Origin: Edaphobacter sp.
GTDB lineage: Bacteria > Acidobacteriota > Terriglobia > Terriglobales > Acidobacteriaceae
DNA length: 64,000 nucleotides
Assembly: GCF_028283685.1 (NCBI RefSeq)
Contig: NZ_JAPWKF010000009.1
Span: forward strand, 1 to 64,000
Direction of reading: 5' to 3'
Shown: positions 7,907 through 15,896 of the stretch, piece by piece
How the letters are laid out: every line of letters begins with the position of its first letter
Numbering within the stretch: the first letter of the stretch is position 1
Notes under the pieces: model-generated
What the model saw: the letters and a program-made list of their open reading frames with translations, nothing else
Databases searched by the model: none
Told to the model about the DNA's origin: nothing
Position numbers and translations under genes: made by a program

Positions 7907-8908
7907 TTATGAGTTGCGGATGCGCTCCATCTGGAGTTCGTTGTAGCGCTCGCCTGCGATCTCTTCTTTTGGAAAGGCGGCCTCAAGCTCTGAGACCTCT
8001 GCCGGGCTCAGCTTGATGTCGGCTGCGGCTGCATTTTCTTCGAGGTACTTGCGGCGCTTGGTGCCGGGGATGGGGGCAAGGTCGTTGCCCTTGGCGAGCA
8101 CCCATGCAAGGGCGAGCTGGCCGGGCTTGACGCCCTTGCGGTCGGCGATGGCGGTGACGCGATCGACGAGGACCTGATTCTTGTCGAAGTTTTCGCCGGC
8201 GAAGCGAGGGTAGCGTTCGGCGCGGAAGTCTCCGGTGCCGAAGTCGGACTTGTTCTTGATGGCGCCGGTGAGAAAGCCCCGGCCGAGCGGGGAGTAGGGG
8301 ACGAAGCCGATGCCGAGCTCACGCACGGTGGGCAGGATCTCGTCTTCGACGCCGCGCTCCCAGAGGGAGTACTCGGTCTGAAGCGCGGTGATGGGGTGAA
8401 CCTTGTGGGCGCGGCGGATGGTGGCGGGCTGGGCTTCGGAGAGGCCGAGGTACTTTACTTTGCCCGCTTTCACCAGCTCGGCCATCGCACCGACGGTGTC
8501 TTCAATGGGAACTTCGGGGTCGACGCGGTGCTGGTAGTAGAGGTCGATGGTATCGACGCCGAGGCGCTTGAGGGAGGCGTCACAGGCCTGGTGGACGTAT
8601 TCCGGCTTGCCGCTGACGATCCAGTAGGTGGGGTCGTCCTTCTTGCGGATGTTGGCGAATTTGGTGGCGAGGAAGACCTCGTCGCGGCGTGACCTGATGG
8701 TTTTGCCGATGAGTTCTTCGTTGTCGCCGATGCCGTAGGTGTCTGCGGTGTCGAGGAAGGTGATGCCGAGGTCGAGCGCGCGGAGTATGGTCGCGGCGGA
8801 CTCCTCGTCGTTGCGTTCGCCGTAGAACTCGCTCATGCCCATACAGCCGAGTCCCATACGGGAGACGACTGCGCCTTGTGATCCTAGCCTGATGCTGTCG
8901 ATGCTCAT
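7907..8908 (-). CDS. aldo/keto reductase (AKR13/YakC-like)
   Basis: This 333-residue cytoplasmic NADPH-dependent oxidoreductase of the TIM-barrel AKR superfamily shows the catalytic tetrad Asp53 and Tyr58 (DTADTYG), Lys83 (LATKF) and His127 (YYQHRVD). The cofactor-binding C-terminus ([17 protein letters not shown]) is intact. The opening [15 protein letters not shown] is typical of bacterial AKR13-type enzymes. The gene is divergent from the MFS transporter at 9050 and shares a 141-bp intergenic region with it. Likely substrates are small aldehydes or ketones; nothing in the sequence fixes this. Confidence 0.93.
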   Translation of the reverse strand: MSIDSIRLGSQGAVVSRMGLGCMGMSEFYGERNDEESAATILRALDLGITFLDTADTYGIGDNEELIGKTIRSRRDEVFLATKFANIRKKDDPTYWIVSGKPEYVHQACDASLKRLGVDTIDLYYQHRVDPEVPIEDTVGAMAELVKAGKVKYLGLSEAQPATIRRAHKVHPITALQTEYSLWERGVEDEILPTVRELGIGFVPYSPLGRGFLTGAIKNKSDFGTGDFRAERYPRFAGENFDKNQVLVDRVTAIADRKGVKPGQLALAWVLAKGNDLAPIPGTKRRKYLEENAAAADIKLSPAEVSELEAAFPKEEIAGERYNELQMERIRNS

Positions 8909-9049
8909 GTGGGCTTAGATGAGGCGGAGCTGCAGAGGATGCGCCGAGGTCATCGAGGATGAGCGGCGTGTATAGCGGTATACGGTTTGAATGCTCAAGA
9001 TCGATCCTGAGATAATGGGATCAGCTATACGCTTTTTACGACTTTTACG

Positions 9050-10264
9050 ATGTCCAGCGCTACCCTCCATCCATCCAGATCTCTCACCGACCGCGAGGTG
9101 ACGAAGCTCACGCTTCCGGCGGTGGCGTTTACGTTTGTGGCGTATCTGTCGATCGGCGCGCCGCTGGCGTTGCTGCCCTCGTACCTGCACCTGGGCCTGG
9201 GGTTGAGCACGGTGATCGCCGGGTTGATCGTGAGCGCGCAGTACATCGCGACGTTCGCTTCGCGTCCCCTGGCGGGGCACATGTCGGATGTGCGCGGACC
9301 GAAGGTAACGGTGCGCTACGGTCTGCTGCTGGGAGCGCTGAGCGGTCTGCTGATCGTTACGGCTCACCTGGCGCAGAGGACGATGTGGCTGGGGCTGAGC
9401 CTGCTGATCCTGAGCCGCCTGGCGCTGGGTGCGGGGGAGAGCCTGACCTCGACGGGCGCGACGATGTGGGGGATCGGGCGCGTGGGGGTGGATCACACGG
9501 CGCGGGTGATCTCGTGGAACGGTGTGGCGACGTATACGGCGCTGGCGGTGGGTGCTCCGCTGGGAACGCTGCTGGGCGAGCGCTGGGGTTTCTGGTCGGT
9601 GGGCGCGATGATCATGGCGATCTGCCTGGGAAGCTATGTGGCTGCCGAGAGAATGGCCCCGACGGCGGCGGCGAAGGGGAAGAGGGCCCCGATGGGCGGC
9701 ATCCTGCTGAGGGTGATGCCGTATGGCGCGGGGCTGGCCCTGGGCGGCATGGGCTTTGGCGTTATTGCTACGTTTATCGCACTGTACTTTGCGCAGGCGG
9801 GCTGGCAGGGCGCTCCGCTGTCGCTGACGATCTACGGTCTTTGCTTTGTGGGGGTGCGGCTGCTGTTTCCCGGGGTGATCGCCCGGTATGGTGGATTTAC
9901 TGTGACGCTGGTCTCGCTGGCGGTGGAACTGGCGGGGCTGGCGATGCTTGGGCTGACGCACACCCATGCGCTGGCCTATGTCGCGAGCGGATTGACCGGG
10001 CTGGGATTTTCGCTGGTGTTTCCGGCGCTGGGCGTGGAGGCGGCGAAGGCCTTTCCTGCATCGGTGCGGGGTGCGGTGCTTGGCGTGTACACGGCCTTTG
10101 TGGATCTGTCGCTGTTTCTCTCGGGACCACTGGCGGGCGCGGTGATTCGCAGCCACGGCTACGGGGCGGCGTTCCTGGCGACTGCGGGTATGGTGCTGGT
10201 GGCGCTACTGGTGGTGGGGACGATGGCCATCTCGGTGCGGAGCAAGACCGCCATCTCCTCGTGA
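9050..10264 (+). CDS. major facilitator superfamily transporter (YhhS/arabinose-efflux-like)
   Basis: The 404-residue protein has 12 predicted hydrophobic segments. The cytoplasmic loop between TM2 and TM3 holds the MFS signature in the form RPLAGHMSDVRGPKVTV. An N-terminal segment SLTDREVTKLTLPAVAFTFVAYLSIGAP leads into TM1, as in YhhS/YfcJ-type exporters. A second half-repeat starts near residue 215 (LLRVMPYGAGLALGGMGFGV). It is probably a drug or metabolite exporter. It is divergent from the aldo/keto reductase, and its stop is 10 bases from the convergent lipoprotein stop. Substrate unknown. Confidence 0.9.
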   Translation: MSSATLHPSRSLTDREVTKLTLPAVAFTFVAYLSIGAPLALLPSYLHLGLGLSTVIAGLIVSAQYIATFASRPLAGHMSDVRGPKVTVRYGLLLGALSGLLIVTAHLAQRTMWLGLSLLILSRLALGAGESLTSTGATMWGIGRVGVDHTARVISWNGVATYTALAVGAPLGTLLGERWGFWSVGAMIMAICLGSYVAAERMAPTAAAKGKRAPMGGILLRVMPYGAGLALGGMGFGVIATFIALYFAQAGWQGAPLSLTIYGLCFVGVRLLFPGVIARYGGFTVTLVSLAVELAGLAMLGLTHTHALAYVASGLTGLGFSLVFPALGVEAAKAFPASVRGAVLGVYTAFVDLSLFLSGPLAGAVIRSHGYGAAFLATAGMVLVALLVVGTMAISVRSKTAISS

Positions 10265-10274
10265 GCGAGGGAGG

Positions 10275-10631
10275 CTAGTTCGCTGGCAGGACGTGTGGGC
10301 CTGGCTGCCACTGGACGCCGTTGTCGGCGATGGTGATGGTGAGCGGGCCTTCGGCGCCTTCCTTGAGCAGGGGGCCGTCGAACTTCTTTTCCTGGTTGGC
10401 GGTATCGGTGTAGATGAGCTTCATCTTGCCCTCGCCGAGCACCTTGAAGCGGTAGTGGAAGGTGGCTCCCGGGGCAAGAGTCTGGGTGCCGAAGCTGGCG
10501 CTGGGGTAGTCGACTTCGATCAGCTGCATGGGCTGCGCGGTGTGGTTAGAGACGGTGGTCTCGACGTAGGCGGAGTGACAACCCGCGAGAGCGAGGACCG
10601 GCAGGACTGCAAGAGCACAAAGCAAGCGCAT
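10275..10631 (-). CDS. small lipoprotein of unknown function
   Basis: With the ATG at 10631 the product is 118 residues. It has a lipoprotein signal (MRLLCALAVLPVLALAGC, lipobox LAGC), so it is likely anchored in the inner or outer membrane. The mature part looks like a single beta-sandwich: ETTVSNHTAQPMQLIEVDYPSASFG, then GATFHYRF, GKMKLIYTD and PLTITIADNG. A TTG three codons upstream would also be in frame. It lies 32 bases downstream of the receiver-PAS regulator on the same strand. No family recognised. Confidence 0.8.
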   Translation of the reverse strand: MRLLCALAVLPVLALAGCHSAYVETTVSNHTAQPMQLIEVDYPSASFGTQTLAPGATFHYRFKVLGEGKMKLIYTDTANQEKKFDGPLLKEGAEGPLTITIADNGVQWQPGPHVLPAN

Positions 10632-10663
10632 ACAACTCAAGGGTAGCAGGCGGCGGCGGCGGT

Positions 10664-11467
10664 TCAGGAGAAGAGGCCGTTATTGCGTTCGAGGATGCGG
10701 GCGGTGAGGACGACGCCGGAGCGGTCATCGTGCAGGGTGATGGGGAAGGCGAGGACGCTCCAGGTGACGTTCAGCTCGCCGGTCTTGGGCAGGGCGAGGA
10801 GGCCGCGGCGGGTGCGGTCGATGTAGGTCTCGCGGGTGTGGGAGACGGTGCGAAGGACGTCGCGCCAGTCGCGCATGAGAGTGGGCATCTCGTCGAAGAC
10901 GCAGCGGCCGGGGAACCAGTCGCGGGGCTGGCCGAGATACTCGGCGGCGGCATCGTTGCAGTGCATCCAGATGCCGGTGTGGTCGAAGATCTGGACCAGG
11001 ACGTCGGAGCCGATGGCCATGGCGATGCGGGAGTAGAAGAAGTCGCGGGCATCGACGACGACGGGGACGCCACGTCGCTTGGCCTCGAGGGCGCTGAGGG
11101 CGCTGAGCAGGTCTTCGACAGAGCTGTAGCCCTTGAGCAGGTGCATGTCTTCGGCGCCTCCGAAGTGGCGTTCGAGGGTGGCCGAGAGGATGATGATGGG
11201 GACAGCGGGGCGGGAGCGGCGGAGGGCGTAGGCGACCTCGGTGCCGAACTTGCCGGAGCCGAGATGATAGTCGAGCACGGCGATGTCTATCTGGTCGAAG
11301 ACTTCGATGGCCTCATCGATGGTCGCGGCGGGGATGCAGTGGTAGCCGTGCTGGCGCAGGATGGCGGTACGAAGGTGAAGATTGGCGGGTTCGTCGTCGA
11401 GCAGGAGGACGCGGACGTTCCTCGTGCCCGCAGACACACCTCCACCCTGTCCTGTCCACTCGTCCAT
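10664..11467 (-). CDS. response regulator with receiver and PAS domains
   Basis: The 267-residue cytoplasmic signalling protein has a receiver domain at about 18-135. It contains the acidic pocket Asp24-Asp25, phospho-acceptor Asp66 (VLDYHLG), a Ser95/Thr97 switch position and Lys112 (LLKGYS). Residues about 150-260 form a PAS-like domain (VQIFDHTGIWMHCNDAAAEYLGQP). There is no DNA-binding or enzymatic output domain, so it probably works by protein interaction with an unlinked kinase. No histidine kinase is adjacent; lpxD lies upstream on the same strand. Confidence 0.88.
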   Translation of the reverse strand: MDEWTGQGGGVSAGTRNVRVLLLDDEPANLHLRTAILRQHGYHCIPAATIDEAIEVFDQIDIAVLDYHLGSGKFGTEVAYALRRSRPAVPIIILSATLERHFGGAEDMHLLKGYSSVEDLLSALSALEAKRRGVPVVVDARDFFYSRIAMAIGSDVLVQIFDHTGIWMHCNDAAAEYLGQPRDWFPGRCVFDEMPTLMRDWRDVLRTVSHTRETYIDRTRRGLLALPKTGELNVTWSVLAFPITLHDDRSGVVLTARILERNNGLFS

Positions 11468-11518
11468 AGCTAGTCGGTTGGATGCTGCGGGCTGAGGTTG
11501 AGTTAACCCGCAGAGGCC

Positions 11519-12526
11519 TTATTTTTCATTATTTTTCGCCGATGACTTAAGGCTCTTCAGGAGGTCGGGGAGGCGGTTGATCATGGCGACGGTTTTGAGC
11601 CACTGCCGATTATCGACGGCGGGATAGCCGCTGACAACCTTGCCGGGGGGGACGTCTGAGGGGATGCCGCTTTGGGCGGTAGCGATGGACCCGTCGCCGA
11701 CGGTGCAGTGGCCGGCGACGCCGACCTGCCCGGCGAGGATGACGTTCTTGCCGATGATGGTGGAGCCGGCGAGGCCGACCTGGGCGCAGAGCAGGGTGTT
11801 CTGGCCGACGGTGGAGCCGTGGCCGACCTGGACGAGATTGTCGATCTTGGCGCCGGAGTGAATGCGGGTCTCGCCGAGGGAGGCGCGGTCGATGCAGGCG
11901 TTGGCCTGGACCTCGACGTCATCTTCGAGAATGGTGGGGCCGGACTGCTGGATCTTGTACCAGCTGCCGTCCTTCTGCTTGGCGAAGCCGAAGCCGTCGG
12001 CCCCGATGATGGCGCCGTTCTGCAGGATGACGTTGTCGCCGAGCTGGCAGAACTCACGGACGACCGCGTGGGCGTGGGCGAAGAGATTGTTACCGGCGCG
12101 AACGTTGGGATAGATGACGACGTGGGGCAGCAGGATGGCGTTATCACCGATGACGGCGTTGTCGCCGATGACCACGTAGGAGCCGATGTGGGCGTTGGCT
12201 CCTATGGTTGCCGTGGGGGCGATGACGGCACTGGGGTGGATGCCGGGAGCGTAGCTGGGAGGCTGGTGAAAGAGCTCAATCGCGTGGGCGAAGGCGAGGT
12301 AGGGGTTGGAAATGCGCAGGGTGGCGGGAGCGATCTCAGGGAAGTCGGGCTCGACCAGGACGGCCGAGGCGCCTGTGGTGCGGGCGAGGGCGGCGTACTT
12401 GGGGTTGGCGACGAAGGTGAGCTGGCCGGGAGAGGCGGTCTCGATGGTGGCAACCCCGGTGATGGTCTGATCGGGGTCACCGGTGAGGGTGGCTCCAAGG
12501 TGCTGGGCCAGATCTGCGAGCTTCAT
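11519..12526 (-). CDS. lpxD: UDP-3-O-acylglucosamine N-acyltransferase
   Basis: This enzyme adds the second 3-hydroxyacyl chain from acyl-ACP to UDP-3-O-acylglucosamine in lipid A synthesis, which indicates a Gram-negative outer membrane. The 335-residue protein has the N-terminal uridine-binding domain (MKLADLAQHLGATLTGDP, ... FVANPKYA). A long left-handed beta-helix of hexapeptide repeats follows from about residue 105, containing the catalytic-His segment LVQVGHGSTVGQ and the LAGQVGVAGH turn. A C-terminal helix (about 305-335) closes the trimer. Length is normal. The usual lpxA/fabZ neighbours are absent; the next gene upstream is a small conserved unknown. Confidence 0.96.
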   Translation of the reverse strand: MKLADLAQHLGATLTGDPDQTITGVATIETASPGQLTFVANPKYAALARTTGASAVLVEPDFPEIAPATLRISNPYLAFAHAIELFHQPPSYAPGIHPSAVIAPTATIGANAHIGSYVVIGDNAVIGDNAILLPHVVIYPNVRAGNNLFAHAHAVVREFCQLGDNVILQNGAIIGADGFGFAKQKDGSWYKIQQSGPTILEDDVEVQANACIDRASLGETRIHSGAKIDNLVQVGHGSTVGQNTLLCAQVGLAGSTIIGKNVILAGQVGVAGHCTVGDGSIATAQSGIPSDVPPGKVVSGYPAVDNRQWLKTVAMINRLPDLLKSLKSSAKNNEK

Positions 12527-12561
12527 GGAGGGGATTTTAACGGAGTTTGCGTCGGAAGGCT

Positions 12562-13155
12562 TTAGTTGGGCCGGGAGCTGGGTGGCAGGGTGTCGAAGAG
12601 ATCGTCCTGCAGCGACGGCGCGGAGGATGCGGGAGCGGGCTTGGGGCGGGAGGGAGTGGTAATGACGGCCAGCAGCTGGAGCTCGGTGATGGCGGAGCGC
12701 GGAATGTAGATGCGCTGGGTGTTGGAGCGGATGTCGGGCGGGACGAGGAAGAGGCCAGCGTCGTCGATCAGGTCGTCGGCGAGGGAGAGGTCGAGCGGAG
12801 CCAGGCCTTCGAACTGCTCGACCTCAGCGGAGGGGGAGGCGGGGACGCCAGAGGACGTGCGGAAGGAGAGCCGCAGCCACAGGCCCTCGGTGCGGGGACG
12901 GGCGAGGAAGGTTCGACGGGTGAGGCGCTCGGGGTTGGCAGTGTCGTTAAGGTTGAAATCGCGGACGTAGCAGATGTATTTCACCTCGCCGAGCGGAAGC
13001 GAGAGGATGCGTCCGGAGAGATCGAGCAGGTCAATGGAGCGGTCCTCTGGCTGGCCAGTTCCGCGGGAGCGTACGAACTGCGACAGGGGCAGATACCCTG
13101 GGATGGTGTCGCCGAGGAAGCGGCGGACGATGACTTTTTTATGGGCCGAGGACAT
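12562..13155 (-). CDS. cytoplasmic protein of unknown function
   Basis: The 197-residue protein has no signal peptide and no membrane segment. It opens SSAHKKVIVRRFLGDTIPGYLPLSQF, continues with strands such as IDLLDLSGRILSLPLGEVKYICYVRDF, and ends in a Pro/Ser-rich tail (about 165-197). The first half, with its basic RRF start and a short beta-barrel-like pattern, recalls PilZ-type modules, but I see no convincing c-di-GMP RxxxR plus D/NxSxxG pair. It lies 35 bases upstream of lpxD on the same strand, so co-transcription is likely. Function unknown. Confidence 0.75.
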   Translation of the reverse strand: MSSAHKKVIVRRFLGDTIPGYLPLSQFVRSRGTGQPEDRSIDLLDLSGRILSLPLGEVKYICYVRDFNLNDTANPERLTRRTFLARPRTEGLWLRLSFRTSSGVPASPSAEVEQFEGLAPLDLSLADDLIDDAGLFLVPPDIRSNTQRIYIPRSAITELQLLAVITTPSRPKPAPASSAPSLQDDLFDTLPPSSRPN

Positions 13156-13367
13156 GGTTCTTCTCGGCGGATTGTCGCACGCGGGCCTGTGGGGCGGCTC
13201 ACAAAAGCTTCGTGCGGAGTAGTCAATTCGCCAACGCTGTGTTACAGTCAGCTTTTGCGTCAGGATCGTTTGATCTTTCTAAGCGTTTGATTTTCCGTGG
13301 CTTAGTGCCGGATGTTTGAGGAAAAGCAGGACGCTTAAGACCGGCTTGGAGCGATTGCCAACAGATT

Positions 13368-15149
13368 ATGGCCGATTACATCTATTTACTGGAGAACCGG
13401 CTTTCAAAGGCGCAGCAGTCAGCGCTCGAAAAAGTTCGAGAAGTATCTGGAAGCAAAGGGTTTAACGTATTTTTGGTGGGTGGCGCGGTTCGCGACCTGA
13501 CAAGTGGCTCACCGGTGAGAGACCTTGATGTTGTTGTTCAGGGAAACGCCCTTAAGTTAAAGAAAGATATAGAGAAGGCTGGCGGGAAGATCTCCGGGGA
13601 GTCTGAGGCGACTCAGGCGATTTACGTGGAATTTCCCGGTGGCGTACGGATGGAGATTGGTTCGACGCTTTCTGTCACGTACCCGAAGCCCGGCAAGCCG
13701 GTCTACAAAGCCGCGACGATTCAGGAAGATTTGAGGCGGCGCGACTTTACGGCCAACGCCATGGCGCTCAGCCTGAACCAGGGATCGTATGGTCTGCTGA
13801 TGGACCCGCTGAATGGCGTGGCCGACATCGAGAACCGTGAACTGAGACTGGTGAATCCTTATGGCTTCATCGAGGACCCGGTTCAGATGATTCGCGCGGT
13901 GCGGTTCATGGCCAGGCTGGGATGGCAGCTGGATGAAAAGACGCGCAGCCGCTACGAGACGGGCAAAGAAGAGAACTACATCGCCGTCATGACTTCATGG
14001 CAGCAGGGATACGAGACGGAGGAGATCTTCCTCGAGGAAGATCCGCTGCGGGTGATCAGGCGTCTGGAAGCTGAGGACTGGATCAAACATCTGAATCCGG
14101 CGATCGGTTCGACGAAGGCCAATCTGGCAGAGATCGAACGTCTCCGGGATTCTCAGATGCAGCTGCATATGCAGGGCATCCAGGCAGAGGCGGCGGCGTC
14201 CAACTTCCCGCTGCTGACGGCTAAGATGGCTCCGAAGGATGTGGCGGATCTGAAGAAGAGTTTCGTCAGGCATGGATTTTCCGCCGACATCGACGGGCTG
14301 GAGGCAGAAGGCAAGGCGTTTGCCGCGCAGCTCTCGAGCAAAGAAGCGGCACATCCGTCGCAGGCCTGGAAGCTGCTGTATGCCGCTCGTCCAGAGGCCG
14401 TGCTGTGGGCGGCGCACCATGTGAAGACGGCTGGTGTGCAGAACAAGCTGAAGGGCTTCTATGGGGAGTGGCCGCAGGCGCGGCAGAAGATCCCCTATGC
14501 GCTGATGCAGGAGATGCGTATCACTCCAGACGTAGCGGGATACGATGAGCTGCTGGAGAAGCTGTTCTTCGAGCTGATGGACGGCAAGCTGGGAACGGTC
14601 GAAGAGATGAAGGCGTTCCTGGAGCCGTATTCGCCTCCAGCGCCTCCGCCGCCGGTGCACCTGCGCCGCGCGCGGGCGACGCGGAAGGATGCGAAGCCTT
14701 CGAAGAGCAAGAAGAAGGCCGCAGCAGCTGCGCCTGCAGAGGGTCAGCAGCCGGTCGAGGAGATCGCAGCATCTGCTGCCGCTCCTGCGACAGAGAAGAA
14801 GACCGCAGCTTCCGCAGTGAAGAAGGATGCCAAGAAGGTGGTTGCCGCTCCGGTTGCTGCGGCCAAGAAGGCCGTGACTGCGGCGCCGGTGAAGAAGGCT
14901 CCGATCAAGGCTGCACCGGCGAAGAAGGTCGTCTCCAAGCCGGCAGTCGTCAAGAAGGCCCCTGCTAAACCGGCACCGAAGAAGGTGGTGGCGGCAAAGA
15001 AGGCGGTCGTCAAGAAGGCTCCTGCTAAACCGGCACCGAAGAAGGTCGCGGCGAAGAAGCCGGTGGTGGTCAAAAAGACGGCAGTCAAGAAGCCTGCTCC
15101 CAAACCGGTGGCAAAGAAGGTCGCTGCGAAGAGCAGCAAGAAGCGCTAG
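13368..15149 (+). CDS. CCA-adding / poly(A) polymerase family nucleotidyltransferase with basic repeat tail
   Basis: This class II nucleotidyltransferase probably matures tRNA 3' ends or polyadenylates RNA. The head domain has VFLVGGAVRDL near residue 34 and the metal-binding pair Asp52/Asp54 (RDLDVVV). The conserved RRRDFTANAMA block is at about 123-133, and an RNA-binding neck carries the IRAVRFMARL segment. The catalytic body ends near residue 420. It is followed by about 170 residues of Lys/Ala/Pro-rich sequence built from KKAPAKPAPKKV-type units, like eukaryotic histone H1 tails, reaching the C-terminus. The tail presumably adds non-specific nucleic acid binding. Whether it is CCA-specific or a PAP cannot be decided by eye. 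Confidence 0.9.
   Translation: MADYIYLLENRLSKAQQSALEKVREVSGSKGFNVFLVGGAVRDLTSGSPVRDLDVVVQGNALKLKKDIEKAGGKISGESEATQAIYVEFPGGVRMEIGSTLSVTYPKPGKPVYKAATIQEDLRRRDFTANAMALSLNQGSYGLLMDPLNGVADIENRELRLVNPYGFIEDPVQMIRAVRFMARLGWQLDEKTRSRYETGKEENYIAVMTSWQQGYETEEIFLEEDPLRVIRRLEAEDWIKHLNPAIGSTKANLAEIERLRDSQMQLHMQGIQAEAAASNFPLLTAKMAPKDVADLKKSFVRHGFSADIDGLEAEGKAFAAQLSSKEAAHPSQAWKLLYAARPEAVLWAAHHVKTAGVQNKLKGFYGEWPQARQKIPYALMQEMRITPDVAGYDELLEKLFFELMDGKLGTVEEMKAFLEPYSPPAPPPPVHLRRARATRKDAKPSKSKKKAAAAAPAEGQQPVEEIAASAAAPATEKKTAASAVKKDAKKVVAAPVAAAKKAVTAAPVKKAPIKAAPAKKVVSKPAVVKKAPAKPAPKKVVAAKKAVVKKAPAKPAPKKVAAKKPVVVKKTAVKKPAPKPVAKKVAAKSSKKR
14881..15060 (+). repeat. 60-bp tandem coding repeat in the nucleotidyltransferase tail
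   Basis: Bases 14941-15000 and 15001-15060 align over 60 positions with few differences; both contain the run CTAAACCGGCACCGAAGAAG. A more diverged unit precedes them at about 14881-14940. They encode KKAPAKPAPKKV-type units, so the tail grew at least partly by tandem duplication. Confidence 0.85.
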
Positions 15150-15170
15150 AGCGAAGGCGTTAAGATCTTC

Positions 15171-15208
15171 GGCCGAGCCAGCAGTTACTGGCTCGGCCTG
15201 GTTCTTTT
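15171..15208 (+). terminator. Rho-independent terminator after the nucleotidyltransferase
   Basis: A perfect 11-bp stem (GGCCGAGCCAG / CTGGCTCGGCC), 6-base loop and a TTCTTTT tail, 21 bases after the stop codon. Confidence 0.88.
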
Positions 15209-15265
15209 AAGCGGCAATGCTGCTCCTACGCGGCGAGCCCGCTCAAAGCTGAAGCTCGGCCAGGA

Positions 15266-15767
15266 TCAGAACTGGGGCTCGCCGAAGATGTTGATCGTCA
15301 GTGGGGCATCGACGAAGTGGTAGCTCCGCGCCATGCGGAAGGTCGTGGCCTTGCGATGGACGTCGTAGCTGGTGCCGGTGACGACGGTTGGCACGGTGAG
15401 GAGGCAACCGCCGTGAAGCGGAGGGATCCTGGACTTCCAGGCTCCGGAGAGGATGTTGGCGATCTCACCGACGGCGTCGTAGACGTCGCTGTTGAGCTCG
15501 CTGGATTTCGATGCCGAGCATGATGGAGGCGATGCGCTTGGCGGTGGCCTCGTTGACGACGATGGTGAAGGCGCCGCTGAGTGCGCCGGCCAGGCCGATG
15601 ACGGCGGTCAACGTGATGGGGACATTGCTGGGAGCGAGGCCGGACTCCGACAGCGTGACCTGCGAACCAAGCATGGTGGCAAAGACCTCTTCGACGGTCT
15701 TGTCGAGATTGTTGGTGTCAGTCAGTTCAGCTCGAAGGGCGCTCTGCTCGTCAATGGACGTGGCCAT
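15266..15767 (-). pseudogene. CheX-like CheY-P phosphatase, single-base frameshift
   Basis: From the ATG at 15767 the first frame gives an N-terminal half with TLTAVIGLAGALSGAFTIVV and EATAKRIASIMLG. At the AAA triplet opposite 15505-15507 one extra base shifts the frame. Removing it yields IESSELNSDVYDAVGEIANI, then LSGAWKSRIP and a normal end at TGA 15266-15268, for a total of 166 residues. DAVGEIANILSG matches the conserved phosphatase helix (E..N) of CheX/CheC/FliY proteins that dephosphorylate CheY-P. No other chemotaxis gene is nearby. The frameshift may be a sequence error; as written only a 100-residue truncated protein is made. Confidence 0.75.
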
Positions 15768-15846
15768 GGGTGGTTATGGTCTCCTGCGCGGATGGTGTTG
15801 TTTGGTCTATCGGCGGGAGAGGGAAGGGGATGAGCGGGAGTGGCAA

Positions 15847-15880
15847 AGAAAAAGGCCCGATCTCCAGAGGAGACCGGGCC
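15847..15880 (-). terminator. Rho-independent terminator after the TonB receptor gene
   Basis: Read on the minus strand, a 12-bp stem with one G-T pair (GGCCCGGTCTCC / GGAGATCGGGCC), 3-base loop and TTTTTC tail, 17 bases past the receptor stop at 15897. Confidence 0.88.
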
Positions 15881-15896
15881 CGAGGGTAGTGGTTGG

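Noticed and set aside
8915..10156. 413-codon minus-strand frame opposite the MFS transporter
   Set aside because: Arg/His/Gln-rich antisense shadow of a clear membrane transporter.
11480..11518. Inverted repeat CTGCGGG...CCCGCAG after lpxD as a terminator
   Set aside because: The 15-base loop and absence of a T run on the minus strand make terminator function unconvincing.
13600..15130. Possible CRISPR-like periodicity in the nucleotidyltransferase tail
   Set aside because: The repeats are adjacent, without spacers, and are coding for a Lys/Ala/Pro tail.
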